From assembly GCA_965226245.1 (NCBI GenBank), contig CBDDCL010000015.1:1240001-1304000 (forward strand): DNA of 64,000 nucleotides. Reading direction: 5' to 3'. The DNA comes from CBDCYS01 sp965226245. Its GTDB lineage: Bacteria; Acidobacteriota; Terriglobia; Bryobacterales; UBA6623. A program made the translations under genes and the position numbers. Positions within the stretch are counted from its first letter, which is position 1, and each line of letters begins with the position of its first letter. The notes under the pieces are model-generated. The model did not search any database. It was not told the DNA's origin and worked only from the letters and a program-made list of their open reading frames with translations. This document shows, in pieces, positions 16,353-24,933 of the stretch.

Positions 16353-17233
16353 TCGGAGTATTTGACCAATCGGGACGTATCGTTGAGATCGGGCGGGGAA
16401 TCGCCGGAAACCGTTCCCTGCCCAGCGGGTACCAATTCCGTGGCTGGTTCGGGTTGGTCTTTCTCCGCGCCCAAGCCGCCGTAACGCCGCTCGCGCTTTT
16501 GATAGTCGAGAATCGCTTCAAGCAAATCTGTCGTTTTGAAGTCCGGCCACAGTTTATCCGTCACCCAGATCTCGGCGTAGGCGATCTGCCAAAGCAAGAA
16601 ATTGCTCACGCGCAACTCGCCGGAAGTTCGAATGAGCAGATCGGGGTCCGGCAGCCCGGCAGTATAGAGTTCAGAGCTGAAGGTGCTTTCGGTGACGCTG
16701 AAGACTTCTTTGGACTGCCGAGCCCGTTTCAACAAAGTATTGACCGCATCGACCAGCTCGGCCCTTCCGCCGTAGTTCAGCGCGACATTCAGCCGCAGCC
16801 CGGTGTTGGCGGCGGTCTCCACGATCGCAAAGTCCAGGTCGTCCTGAACCGCCGCGGGGAGCTCGCCGACCCGCCCGATAACTTGAAAACGGACATTATT
16901 GCGCTTTAGATCGGGAATTTCCTGATGCAAATAATGGCGCAGCAACGCCCAAAGGGTCCGAACCTCCGAGCGGGGGCGCTTCCAATTCTCGACCGAGAAG
17001 GCGTAGATGGTCAGGGCATCGACGCCCAGCCGGCAACAGGCCTCGATCGTCTCCCGGACTGGGCGGACTCCGGCGCGATGACCAGCGACGCGCGGCAGGC
17101 GCCGCCGCCTGGCCCATCGGCCGTTGCCATCCATGATGACCGCGATGTGCCTCGGCAGGCGCTTTGGGTCCAGCTCGGCGGCAAGCGCGGCCTCCGGACG
17201 ATTCGGGTTTGCCCACTCCAGAAAGGCCTTCAT
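16349..17233 (-). CDS. uppS: Isoprenyl (undecaprenyl) diphosphate synthase
   Basis: The 294-residue cis-prenyltransferase carries HIAVIMDGNGRWARRR with the catalytic Asp, GHRAGVRPVRE, IYAFSVENWKRP, the NYGGR segment and the C-terminal IRTSGELRVSNFLLWQIAY plus YAEIWVTDKLWPDF. It condenses isopentenyl diphosphate onto farnesyl diphosphate to make the C55 carrier for peptidoglycan. A ~40-residue polar tail after the conserved core (from GAEKDQPEP) is an extra. It is in operon with cdsA downstream. Confidence 0.95.
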   Translation of the reverse strand: MKAFLEWANPNRPEAALAAELDPKRLPRHIAVIMDGNGRWARRRRLPRVAGHRAGVRPVRETIEACCRLGVDALTIYAFSVENWKRPRSEVRTLWALLRHYLHQEIPDLKRNNVRFQVIGRVGELPAAVQDDLDFAIVETAANTGLRLNVALNYGGRAELVDAVNTLLKRARQSKEVFSVTESTFSSELYTAGLPDPDLLIRTSGELRVSNFLLWQIAYAEIWVTDKLWPDFKTTDLLEAILDYQKRERRYGGLGAEKDQPEPATELVPAGQGTVSGDSPPDLNDTSRLVKYSE

Positions 17234-17329
17234 TCGATTACTGACTATCCTACAACGAGCTTCGCCTTGCCGTCCAGGAGAACGCTACACCGAGCCAGGC
17301 GAGGGGCCGGCGCTGCAGCGTCGCGGCCC

Positions 17330-17893
17330 CTAGCAACCGCGCCACCGCTGGGCGCCGGGAAGCGGTATCGACAGCAGGTCGAACACGCGCTCCACGCTGC
17401 TATCGACGATATCCTCCAGCGTGGTTGGCCGGTTATAGAACGCGGGCATCGGTGGAGCGAGGATCACTCCCATCTCCGCCAGGGAAACCATCGTCCTGAG
17501 ATGGCCTAAGTGGAGAGGCGTTTCCCGGACCATGAGTATCAAGGGTCTGCGTTCCTTGAGGGTAACGTCCGCGGCTCGGACGAGGAGATTGTCCGCCAGG
17601 CCAGTTGCGATCGCGGACATCGTACGAATCGAACACGGGGCAATCACCATCCCCTGAGTAAGAAACGACCCGCTTGCGACCGTGGCCCCGATCTCTTCAT
17701 TGGAATGCCAGGCGGATGCCAAGGCTTTGATTTGGTTGAGAGTCTTTCCTGTTTCCCGGTAAAGTGTCTTCTCGGCCGGACGGGTGACGATCAGGTGGGT
17801 TTCGAGCTCTTCCACCTGCTGCAGGCGTTCGAGCAGCCGCACTCCATAGATGGCGCCGCTCGCCCCGCTCAGCCCGACGACGATCCGAATCAT
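17330..17893 (-). CDS. ubiX: Flavin prenyltransferase UbiX
   Basis: The 187-residue protein starts IRIVVGLSGASGAIYGVRLL, the flavin-binding GxSGA motif, and has SGSFLTQGMVIAPCSIRTM and LVRAADVTLKERRPLILM, all standard for UbiX/Pad1. It prenylates FMN to give the cofactor used by UbiD-type decarboxylases. No ubiD lies in the window. It is 96 bp upstream of uppS on the same strand and preceded by a perfect 20-bp palindrome, so it may lead a ubiX-uppS-cdsA transcript. Confidence 0.93.
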   Translation of the reverse strand: MIRIVVGLSGASGAIYGVRLLERLQQVEELETHLIVTRPAEKTLYRETGKTLNQIKALASAWHSNEEIGATVASGSFLTQGMVIAPCSIRTMSAIATGLADNLLVRAADVTLKERRPLILMVRETPLHLGHLRTMVSLAEMGVILAPPMPAFYNRPTTLEDIVDSSVERVFDLLSIPLPGAQRWRGC

Positions 17894-17933
17894 CTTGACC
17901 CTCCAGTGCTATTCCCGAACAAGACGTAACCTG

Positions 17934-17953
17934 GTGTTCTGAATTCAGAACAC
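17934..17953. promoter_or_regulatory. Perfect 20-bp palindrome (putative operator)
   Basis: GTGTTCTGAATTCAGAACAC is its own reverse complement. It sits 41 bp upstream of ubiX and ~90 bp upstream of the divergent XRE regulator gene. A perfect palindrome of this length in a divergent promoter region suggests a dimeric repressor site, possibly for the regulator at 18041. Confidence 0.65.
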
Positions 17954-17992
17954 TTTTCCGCTCGGCCGGTTTCCCGAAAGCCGTAAACACTC

Positions 17993-18027
17993 TATAATCA
18001 CAAGTTAATAGGTGCTCATGTGAGCAC
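17993..18027 (+). promoter_or_regulatory. Promoter -10 box and second inverted repeat before the XRE regulator
   Basis: TATAAT at 17993-17998 is a consensus -10 element; the -35 is weak (TTTCCC ~17 bp upstream). GTGCTCA (18012-18018) and TGAGCAC (18021-18027) form a 7-bp inverted repeat with a 2-bp centre, placed near the expected transcript start, where bound protein would block the promoter. Autoregulation by the downstream gene is an inference. Confidence 0.6.
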
Positions 18028-18040
18028 TTTTTGAGTACAC

Positions 18041-18865
18041 ATGGACCCCGGCCTCAAACTAAAACGAGCCCGTGAAAAGCTGGGCCTGCGCTACCGCCAG
18101 GTGGAGCAGGCCAGCAACCTGATTGCAAAAAAACATCGTAACCTAGACTACATCATCGGTCTCAGCCGGCTAGCGGACATTGAGAATAAAGGCGTCGTAC
18201 CGGGCCTGCATCGTTTCTACAGCCTTTGCGCCATCTACCGGCTGGATCTAGCGGAAGTGCTGCAGTGGTACGGCATCGATGTTTCCAGAATCTTCGAAGA
18301 CAGCCAAACCGTTGAGCCGAGCAATACTCACCTGATCCACACCCGCGACGGCGCCCATGGAACCGTGCAATTGCCTATTCGCCTGGAGCCGGGCGTCGAC
18401 TTTCGTCGAACCACCTTTTTAAGCCGCATGATTCAACAGTGGGGCAAGGTCCCGCTGGGCCTGCTGGACTCATTGGATATCGAGGAGTACCGCTACGGCT
18501 TCATCGGTGCCGAGGACTACTTGATGTATCCTCTGTTGCGCCCCGGTTCGCTGGTTCAAATCGATCACTCTCGGTCAAAGATCCGCAACAGCGGATGGAC
18601 CAACGAGTTCGAGCGCCCAGTCTACTTCTTCGAGCTTCGCGACGGCTACGCCTGTTCTTGGTGCAATGTGAGCGGCCGTCATCTCATCCTGCAACCCCAC
18701 CCCGGGTCACCTTGTGAACCGCTCGTTCTGGCCTATCCGACCGACATTGATGTGATCGGGCAGGTTGTGGGGGTAGCCATGCACCTGGAAGCGAAGCCGC
18801 TTGAGACCAGAATCAAGCGGAGAGTTCGTTCCGCAGTATCTCCAAGATCAGTTCCAAGTCGGTGA
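18041..18865 (+). CDS. XRE-family transcriptional regulator
   Basis: The 274-residue protein begins with an HTH_3-type domain (LKLKRAREKLGLRYRQVEQA, then LADIENKGVVPGLHRFYSLC). The C-terminal ~150 residues (DYLMYPLLRPGSLVQIDHSR, YFFELRDGYACSWC) resemble the S24/LexA-type sensor fold often fused to XRE domains, but no Ser-Lys catalytic dyad is evident. It follows a strong -10 box and two inverted repeats. Its last 53 bp overlap the convergent gene at 18813. The regulated genes are unknown; ubiX is the divergent neighbour. Confidence 0.85.
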   Translation: MDPGLKLKRAREKLGLRYRQVEQASNLIAKKHRNLDYIIGLSRLADIENKGVVPGLHRFYSLCAIYRLDLAEVLQWYGIDVSRIFEDSQTVEPSNTHLIHTRDGAHGTVQLPIRLEPGVDFRRTTFLSRMIQQWGKVPLGLLDSLDIEEYRYGFIGAEDYLMYPLLRPGSLVQIDHSRSKIRNSGWTNEFERPVYFFELRDGYACSWCNVSGRHLILQPHPGSPCEPLVLAYPTDIDVIGQVVGVAMHLEAKPLETRIKRRVRSAVSPRSVPSR

Positions 18866-19277
18866 TGTAGAGCAATCGCTCGGCCTCGCGGGTTCCTGCC
18901 GGAATGAGATTGCGGTAGGGAGTCAGCGTCAACCACGTTTCCAGAACGGCCTTCCGTTCGCCCTCGATTGACAGCAAGTGCTCTTCCAGGTCTTGCCGTT
19001 GCTGCTCGAGCGGATAGTTGAGCCATTCGGCGAAAACCTGCTCATGACTGGACCGCAAAACGCGGTCAGCTTCTCCATCGGAATAGCGCTGGGCCAAGCC
19101 GAAGTGCTGATAGTGGCCGGAGTTTTCGTTCCTTAGGCCCGCTAGGTAAGCGACTCGCCCAAAGGTCGTCGGGATCCGAGAGAGCGTTCTGGACCAGACA
19201 TCGTGCATCGCACGCTCTCGCTTGGTCTCGGCCGAGTCCTCCAAAGTCCTTCCCTGGGCGTGAAACTCAATGTCCAT
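18813..19277 (-). CDS. Conserved hypothetical protein
   Basis: The 154-residue protein is charged and predicted mostly helical, with no membrane segment or signal. Recognisable stretches are VAYLAGLRNENSGHYQHFGL and the C-terminal LLYITDLELILEILRNELSA. Codon use looks genuine. ATG at 19277 is used; an alternative ATG 23 codons in (MHDVWSRTL) is possible. The 3' end overlaps the convergent XRE gene by 53 bp. I do not recognise a function. Confidence 0.65.
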   Translation of the reverse strand: MDIEFHAQGRTLEDSAETKRERAMHDVWSRTLSRIPTTFGRVAYLAGLRNENSGHYQHFGLAQRYSDGEADRVLRSSHEQVFAEWLNYPLEQQRQDLEEHLLSIEGERKAVLETWLTLTPYRNLIPAGTREAERLLYITDLELILEILRNELSA

Positions 19278-19651
19278 TACCCTTTGATTCTATCCGACCA
19301 CAGCCGCTGCGCGCTCCCACTCGATGTCGCTAACGGTAGCCACCTCGAGCGGCGAAAATGAAACATAACAAGATTATAAATATTTTTTACGTTTTCGGAA
19401 CACAGCTCGCGAAGGTTGTTGTTTTGGAGCCGATCTGCGAGCAAAAAAGGTCGGCCATGTTCAGGCATGGCTGCCCGCGCCGTCAGAGCCACACGCGCTA
19501 TTTCGATGCCAATCGCTTCTGGATGGCGTCTGGGGGGAGCCACTCAGCATCCGGAAAGGAGGCCTTTCCCCCAATACGGAAACAGAAAACGTTCGCCGGC
19601 CGGATAAATACTGGTTCTGTAACAATTCTTCTGTAGAATGTTCTGGCCTGG
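19278..19651. other. Intergenic and left flank of an IS256-type element
   Basis: No gene is seen. From ~19610 the sequence GGTTCTGTAACAATTCTTCT probably belongs to the left terminal region of the IS256-type element. A matching right end was not found, so the element looks incomplete. Confidence 0.45.
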
Positions 19652-21100
19652 TTGACTCGGGTCACCGTTTGTTTCCACGATGGATGTGAGGAATTGGCGC
19701 CAGAGCTGTTTCAACAACAGGACGGCCTCAAACGCCTGCTCGAAGAGCTGCTGAACCTGGCGATGAGAGCGGAGGTGAGCGAACAACTGGGTGTGGAGCG
19801 ACACGAGCGCAACCCGCAGCGACAGGGCTGGCGCAATGGCGCCAAGCCCCGCAAGCTGAAAACCCGTGTGGGAGAGCTGGCGCTGAGCGTGCCCCAGGTG
19901 CGCCATTGCGAGCCCTACCAGCCGTCGATGTTCGCTCGCTGGCAGCGCAGCGAGCGGGCCCTGCTGGTGGCCTGCGCCGAGATGTATTTCCAGGGCGTCT
20001 CGACGCGGCGGGTGCAGCGGGTGCTGGATCAGATGTGCGGCTGCGAGGTCTCGGCGATGACGGTTTCGCGGGTGGCGGCCGAGCTGGATGAGAAGCTGGC
20101 CCAGTTCCGCGGGCGGCGTCTGGAGCAGCACGAATACCCCTATCTGATGATCGACGCGCGTTACGAAAAGATACGCCAAAAAGGCGGCATCGTCAGCGAG
20201 GTGGTGCTGGTGGTCGCGGGGTTCAACGAGCAAGGGCAGCGTGAAATTCTGGACTGGCGCAACGGCGACAGCGAGTCCGAAGCCACTTGGGGAGAGCTGT
20301 TTCGGCAGCTTAAGGACCGCGGTTTGCGCGGGCTGCGGCTGATCGTCAGCGACGCCCATGCGGGCATCGTGGCTGCGCTGGGGCGGCACTTCCAAGGGGT
20401 GCGCTGGCAGCGTTGCCGGGTGCATTTCAAACGCGAGGTGGCGCGCCAGGTCGCCAACCGGGAATACCGCGAGGTGTTGAGCGACTTGGCCGCGGTGTTT
20501 GTTGGAGAAGACAAACAGGAGTGCCTGCGGCGGGGCGAGGAGATGGCCCAAAAGTGGCAGACCCGGCGGCCCAAAGTGGCGGCGATGTTGCGGCAGGGGC
20601 TGGAGGATTGCCTGACGGTGCTGGATTTTCCGGAGGGCCACCACCGCCGGCTGGGATCGACGAACATGCTGGAGCGGCTGATGAAGACGCTGCAGCAGCG
20701 CACGCGGGTGGTGGGAGTGTTTCCCAACCGGGCCTCCTGCGAGCGGCTGATCGGGGCGATCTTGCTGGAGCGGCATGAGAAGTGGCAACTGGAGCCGCGG
20801 CCCTACTTCAGCATGGAGAACGCGGATTGGGAGGCGCTGGGGCAAGCGGCTAGCAAAACGGCCAGGCAGGCGCGCGCCGCCGCTGAGCCGGGACCTGCGG
20901 TCGCCCCAGGGGCTCCCTGCGGCCCGGCTCAGCGGCTGCGCCCAGCGCGGCAGGCGTCCAGCAGTTTTCTTTTGCGTTGTTGCATCCGCAGGGCGCACTC
21001 GGTGTCGCTCATCCGCAGCGCCTGTTGCTGCAACCTGGCCGCGCTGACGCCTTCCTTCAAGCAGCTCTCCCAGTCTTGGAGCGAGACCAGCTTTTCGTAG
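19652..21100 (+). CDS. IS256-family (mutator) transposase, 3' end reads into a neighbouring IS
   Basis: The protein has the mutator-transposase plan: N-terminal LLNLAMRAEVSEQLGVERHE and RNGAKPRKLKTRVGELALSV, then the DDE residues in LMIDARYEKIR, LIVSDAHAGIV and LGSTNMLERLMKTLQQRTR. The genuine family sequence ends around 20870. Beyond that the frame continues ~75 codons through a hairpin and antisense to the next transposase before it meets a stop. The native 3' end and right inverted repeat therefore seem lost. The start is TTG or further in; no strong ribosome site was seen. Confidence 0.85.
   Translation: MTRVTVCFHDGCEELAPELFQQQDGLKRLLEELLNLAMRAEVSEQLGVERHERNPQRQGWRNGAKPRKLKTRVGELALSVPQVRHCEPYQPSMFARWQRSERALLVACAEMYFQGVSTRRVQRVLDQMCGCEVSAMTVSRVAAELDEKLAQFRGRRLEQHEYPYLMIDARYEKIRQKGGIVSEVVLVVAGFNEQGQREILDWRNGDSESEATWGELFRQLKDRGLRGLRLIVSDAHAGIVAALGRHFQGVRWQRCRVHFKREVARQVANREYREVLSDLAAVFVGEDKQECLRRGEEMAQKWQTRRPKVAAMLRQGLEDCLTVLDFPEGHHRRLGSTNMLERLMKTLQQRTRVVGVFPNRASCERLIGAILLERHEKWQLEPRPYFSMENADWEALGQAASKTARQARAAAEPGPAVAPGAPCGPAQRLRPARQASSSFLLRCCIRRAHSVSLIRSACCCNLAALTPSFKQLSQSWSETSFS
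20879..20936. terminator. Hairpin between convergent transposase genes
   Basis: GCCGCTGAGCCGGG (20879-20892) and CCCGGCTCAGCGGC (20923-20936) form a perfect 14-bp stem at the meeting point of two convergent transposase genes. It could be a terminator or an IS end; there is no T-run. Confidence 0.5.
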
Positions 21101-22179
21101 GGCGTGCGATAGTCCTCGTGGCGGTAACGGCGTCGCCGCTTGCCGTTGTCGCTCAGCTCGATGGTGGCGAATCCGCAGGGACGGTGATAGTTCAAATAGG
21201 GGTTGAAATCGGCCGTGTAAAAGCGCTGCACTTCGTCGGCGTGACGGGCGGCGATCGGTGCGTGTCCGATATGCTGGCGCACCACCGCGCCGTTCTCGCC
21301 TTCCACCAAAGCATTGTCGGTGGTGCGATTCGCCCGTGACTTGGTGAACTCTTCCACCAGTAATTTGTTCAACAGTTTCTGCACCTTGTGGTTGAGAAAC
21401 TCCGAGCCGTTGTCGCAATGAAAGCCCCGGATGCGGAAGGGGAATTGATGCAGCATCGCCTCTAAAACCGGCAATAAATGGGCCTCGGAGATGGTTTCGC
21501 AACAGCCCACGACCTGCCATTGCGTGACCGTGTCGACGGCATGGATGTGGTAAATCCCCTTGCGCGAGGCGTTGTCGCCCTGATGCACGGTGTCGACCCG
21601 CAAGAAGCCGGGCTGGCCGTGCGGCTCGGGCTTGCGGCGCTCGCCGATACTCACCCCCGAAGAGCGGGTCTGGGTGTAATGGACATGGTGTTCGCGATAG
21701 GCCCGCGTGCGCCGCAAGTTGTAGATATGAGAGGCCGAGATCGAGGCCAGTCGTTCGTATTTGGCCCGGCGGTGGACCTTGAATTCGCGCTCGAGGATGC
21801 GGCGCAGGGCCGCAGCCGAGAGGCCTTCGTGAGCGCCATCGGTCTGGGCCAGCAGCTTGATATCGGCGGGCGTATAACGGCGCGGGAAGCGGCGCCGCCG
21901 CGAGGCTTGCGGCTCGATGACGCCGCGCTCGCGCCAGCGGGCGATCAAGCGGGTGATTTGCGCCACGCTGAGGCCGCTGATCTTGACCAGATAGCGGCGC
22001 GCGATTCCCTTGTCTTTTCTTGACAAACCCAGGTACTTTTGAGAGCGCAAGACGCCTTCGAGAAGGCCATAAATCTGCTTGCGGCCGGTACCGGCGAAGC
22101 TGAGATTGTTGCTGGCGCTGAGAAACTCTGGCAGCTCGGCCAGGGTGAGACGTTCGGCATGCTGCATGGTGACTTGCAT
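20929..22179 (-). CDS. Integrase-core transposase (IS481/IS3-like)
   Basis: The 416-residue protein has N-terminal HTH segments (YLVKISGLSVAQITRLIARW) and an integrase core with the DDE residues in LRVDTVHQGD, FHCDNGSEFLN and DNALVEGENGAVVRQHIGH. The C-terminal FNPYLNYHRPCGF is typical of this group. It is convergent with the IS256 gene and overlaps it. Direct repeats upstream (22215-22271) probably mark its terminal binding sites. It appears intact. Confidence 0.88.
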   Translation of the reverse strand: MQVTMQHAERLTLAELPEFLSASNNLSFAGTGRKQIYGLLEGVLRSQKYLGLSRKDKGIARRYLVKISGLSVAQITRLIARWRERGVIEPQASRRRRFPRRYTPADIKLLAQTDGAHEGLSAAALRRILEREFKVHRRAKYERLASISASHIYNLRRTRAYREHHVHYTQTRSSGVSIGERRKPEPHGQPGFLRVDTVHQGDNASRKGIYHIHAVDTVTQWQVVGCCETISEAHLLPVLEAMLHQFPFRIRGFHCDNGSEFLNHKVQKLLNKLLVEEFTKSRANRTTDNALVEGENGAVVRQHIGHAPIAARHADEVQRFYTADFNPYLNYHRPCGFATIELSDNGKRRRRYRHEDYRTPYEKLVSLQDWESCLKEGVSAARLQQQALRMSDTECALRMQQRKRKLLDACRAGRSR

Positions 22180-22214
22180 TCACCCGCATTGTGCCCTGTC
22201 CCGACCTGATCATC

Positions 22215-22271
22215 TTCAGGCTCATCTTGTGTTGGAAACACTCCCCCCTTTCAGGCTCATCTTGTATTGGA
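22215..22271. repeat. Two 22-bp direct repeats at a transposon end
   Basis: TTCAGGCTCATCTTGTGTTG (22215 on) recurs as TTCAGGCTCATCTTGTATTG (22250 on), 35 bp apart, upstream of the integrase-type transposase. Multiple terminal repeats of this kind are usual transposase-binding sites. Confidence 0.7.
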
Positions 22272-22301
22272 CAACTCTGGCAGTTTCCTGTTAAGGGGAT
22301 T

Positions 22302-23150
22302 ATGGAAGCGGCGACTGCTTCCCTTCGCAACGCCGAAAGCCCTTACTTCCCGCGACCCGAACCGGCAAGTCATCAAGAGCCGCCACCGCCCAGCTTGGGT
22401 TGCGTTGGAGTCTGGAGTGGCAATCGGGAGGCGGTGTTCAAAGGGAAACTGCCCGGCTTGGCCACCTGGGTCTATTCAGCACTCTTTGAGTCCTCTACGG
22501 GCGGGGATGTGCACTATGTTTCGGTCTGTGACGAGGGTAGGCTTCCTCGAATTGCTCTCGCGGATGTGAGCGGTCATGGAGCGGGAGTCGGCAATGTCGC
22601 GCAATTGCTACTCGGATTGATGCAGCGCTACATCAACACCTGGGATCAGTCCGACATGATGCGCGATCTCGGTGGGGCATTCGGTCAAGCCCAACACGAC
22701 TCACAGTACGCAACGGCCATTGTCGTCGGGTTTCACCACGAACTGGGCCAGATAGCCTATACGAATGTGGGCCACCCGCCCCCCCTTTGGTTCCACGCCG
22801 GCGAGAAACGCTGGGGCGTTCTTGCAGTGGATGGGGCGCCGGGCAGGGGGCCTTCAGGCTTGCCCCTCGGTTTGATCCCCGGTACGGAGTATCAGCAAAC
22901 GTTCGCGACCCTGGGTCCGGGCGATCTGCTCATTCTTTACACCGACGGCATGATCGAGGCCAAAAACTACGCCGGGGCGCAGCTCGGGGCCGAACGCCTT
23001 CTTGAACTGGCACAAGGACTGCCAACAGACTCTCCCGAGGTAGCGGGTCGAGATTTGTTGTCGAAGGTTGACAAATTCAGCGGCGGTTTGCGTGCCGGCG
23101 ACGATGAGACGCTCATCGTTCTACAGCGGGTCCCGCCTCTCCCGCTATGA
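22302..23150 (+). CDS. PP2C-family (RsbU/SpoIIE-type) protein phosphatase
   Basis: The 282-residue single-domain protein starts at ATG 22302 after AAGGGGA. PP2C motifs are GGDVHYVSVCDEG, ALADVSGHGAGVGN (metal-binding Asp and the SGHG turn), IAYTNVGHPPPLWF, GDLLILYTDGMIEAKN and a final DDETLIVLQR. Such phosphatases act on serine/threonine phosphates, often on anti-sigma antagonists or kinases. The 3' end overlaps the start of a broken kinase gene, suggesting an ancestral phosphatase-kinase operon. The transposon end lies directly upstream and may have replaced its promoter. Confidence 0.88.
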   Translation: MEAATASLRNAESPYFPRPEPASHQEPPPPSLGCVGVWSGNREAVFKGKLPGLATWVYSALFESSTGGDVHYVSVCDEGRLPRIALADVSGHGAGVGNVAQLLLGLMQRYINTWDQSDMMRDLGGAFGQAQHDSQYATAIVVGFHHELGQIAYTNVGHPPPLWFHAGEKRWGVLAVDGAPGRGPSGLPLGLIPGTEYQQTFATLGPGDLLILYTDGMIEAKNYAGAQLGAERLLELAQGLPTDSPEVAGRDLLSKVDKFSGGLRAGDDETLIVLQRVPPLPL

Positions 23151-23229
23151 GATTGTGGAGAGAATCGGCAAGGGCTGGTTGAGTGTGGTCTGCAAGGCCG
23201 AGGAGGGAAGATGGAGCGGAAACCCCTAG
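23104..23229 (+). pseudogene. Ser/Thr protein kinase N-terminal remnant
   Basis: ATG at 23104, inside the phosphatase gene in another frame, opens MRRSSFYSGSRLSRYEIVER and IGKGWLSVVCKAEEG. This is the first strand and glycine-rich loop of a PknB-type kinase (RYEIVERIGxGxxxxVYKAED). The frame stops at 23229 and no further kinase sequence follows; a transposase fragment replaces it. The glycine loop is already degenerate. Confidence 0.75.
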
Positions 23230-23373
23230 CCCCACTTTCGCAAAATCGGGCCTCCTTGGCTCATGCGGCAGGCCTCACGCTTGAGACGGACACATCCCGA
23301 GTCCTAGATGAAAGAAGTGTCGGCATCCAGCGCTCCAGCTCGAAGATCTTGACCGCCTTGCGTTGCTCGGCAC

Positions 23374-23559
23374 TCAAATCCGGCGCTCCTGCAGTGCCTC
23401 GCGCTGGATGCGGCCACTGGCCGCCCGCCGCTCCAGTTTGCGCAGTTCCACCTTGGCCTGGCGTAGCGCCCGCGCGATTCCCCGCTTCTGTCCGCGCAGC
23501 AGTTCCTGACTCTCCACCACCACCAGGGTGCGCTCCAGGTCGCCAACCTGGGTCTGCAA
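23374..23559 (-). pseudogene. Transposase fragment (IS1634/IS1380-like region)
   Basis: The segment ERTLVVVESQELLRGQKRGI followed by a charged helix (ALRQAKVELRKLERR) resembles the central R-T-L-V-V part of DDE transposases of IS1634-type elements, where it precedes a coiled helix. There is no catalytic core nearby. It lies where the kinase gene was cut off. Confidence 0.5.
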
Positions 23560-23565
23560 CCGCGG

Positions 23566-24879
23566 TTAAGCTGCATCGCCGGCCCTCCGACGCAGCCAGG
23601 CGGACACTATCCAGGCCACGCCGGCAGCGATCACAATCCACATCAGCCACCGCATCGCGCCGGCCAATTGAGCGGCTGCTAGCCAGGTCCAATCGAAGTT
23701 GTACCGACTTAGCTGGTCTGCTCGTTCGGTCATCCAGTGCCAACCCGTGTGCGCCACGAGCGCGGAAAGGATGATCGTCCCAGTCCTCTCGGTGACCACG
23801 AACCGGAACAGACCCTCCAACGCAGGGACCAGAAGCAAGAGTACTAGGATTTGCCCCAACTCGACGCCGAGGTTGAACGAGATGAGTGAAGTCAGCAGGT
23901 GGGAGCCGGCGAACTGCAGCGTCTCACGCAGCGCGAATGAGAAACCGAAGCCGTGGATCAGCCCGAACCCGAAAGCGAAGATCCAGCGGCGATGCGTCCC
24001 GGACGCGCCCGCGATGTTCTCAAGCGCCAAATAGACGACGGAGACCGCGATGAGCGTTTCGATCAGCGGCGGGAACCATATTGCACCGGGCGCGAGGTCG
24101 AAGGCGGAGGCGATCAGCGTGAACGAGTGCGCGATCGTGAAGGCGGTGACGATCAGGATCAGCGGGCGCAAGCGCCGAAACGGAATCACCAGGCAGAGCA
24201 AAAACAACAGATGATCCAGCCCATCGAGGATGTGAAGAAAACCGAGTTCCACGAACCGCCAGGCCGCCTGGCCCCAGCTAGGATCTAGAGGTACGCGTCC
24301 TGGGTCGCGCAAGAACTGATAAGCGCGAACCGGACCGCCGGGCGTGTGGAACCGCAGAACCGTGACCACCCGCGCCGCCAGGTGCTCCAGCCCCGGGCGC
24401 ATTGAGAAGGCCGCCCGGTCCGACCGAATCGGGTACTCCAGCAATACGTCGAAGAGAACCTGGTCCGGCACGAGGTTTTCACTGTTGTCCGGCGGCGGCT
24501 GGTTGACGCGGGCGAGCGCCTGATCGAACGAGGCGAAAGACTTGTCCGAGGGAAGCGATATCTGGGTTGCCGCGATTCGGGGTTTCGCCAGCAATGCGCC
24601 GTCCTCGTAGATCTCAATAAACCCGGCGATCCACACTGTCGCCAGATCAGGGAGCTGAGGAGCCAGCTTCTCCACATCCAAATAGCCGGACGCCAGCGCC
24701 GGGAACTCCACATCCCGCATGGAGCTCAGCGGCACCCGCACAAGCAACTGAACCCGGTCTCCCGCCGGCTTGGCCATCAGGTGGGCGGTGACCTCGCTCG
24801 GGATCTCGTGGGCCAAACCGGCGCCGGCGAGCCCGGCGGCCAAAAAAAGCCCCAGCAGATTTCGACGAAATGCGGTCAC
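23566..24879 (-). CDS. HupE/UreJ-2 family membrane protein
   Basis: The 437-residue protein has a signal peptide (MTAFRRNLLGLFLAAGLAGA), an extracytoplasmic N-terminal domain of ~190 residues, and then about seven membrane helices starting with FVELGFLHILDGLDHLLFLL. This is the G-x-x-H-I-x-x-G-x-D-H-x-x-F signature of the HupE/UreJ_2 family. More His residues sit in helices (FTIAHSFTL, FGLIHGFGFSF, VAHTGWHWM), suggesting a metal path. HupE and UreJ relatives are linked to nickel; the substrate here is unproven. It is divergent from the NHL gene at 24934. Confidence 0.8.
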   Translation of the reverse strand: MTAFRRNLLGLFLAAGLAGAGLAHEIPSEVTAHLMAKPAGDRVQLLVRVPLSSMRDVEFPALASGYLDVEKLAPQLPDLATVWIAGFIEIYEDGALLAKPRIAATQISLPSDKSFASFDQALARVNQPPPDNSENLVPDQVLFDVLLEYPIRSDRAAFSMRPGLEHLAARVVTVLRFHTPGGPVRAYQFLRDPGRVPLDPSWGQAAWRFVELGFLHILDGLDHLLFLLCLVIPFRRLRPLILIVTAFTIAHSFTLIASAFDLAPGAIWFPPLIETLIAVSVVYLALENIAGASGTHRRWIFAFGFGLIHGFGFSFALRETLQFAGSHLLTSLISFNLGVELGQILVLLLLVPALEGLFRFVVTERTGTIILSALVAHTGWHWMTERADQLSRYNFDWTWLAAAQLAGAMRWLMWIVIAAGVAWIVSAWLRRRAGDAA

Positions 24880-24933
24880 GGCCTTGTCTTTACCCTGCCG
24901 AAACCAGTATGATAGCCGAGACGGGAGTAAGCT

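Noticed and set aside
19544..22330. A 928-codon open frame on the minus strand
   Set aside because: It runs antisense to the IS256 transposase and out of frame with the integrase-type transposase. It is Arg/Pro-rich with no motif, a product of high GC.
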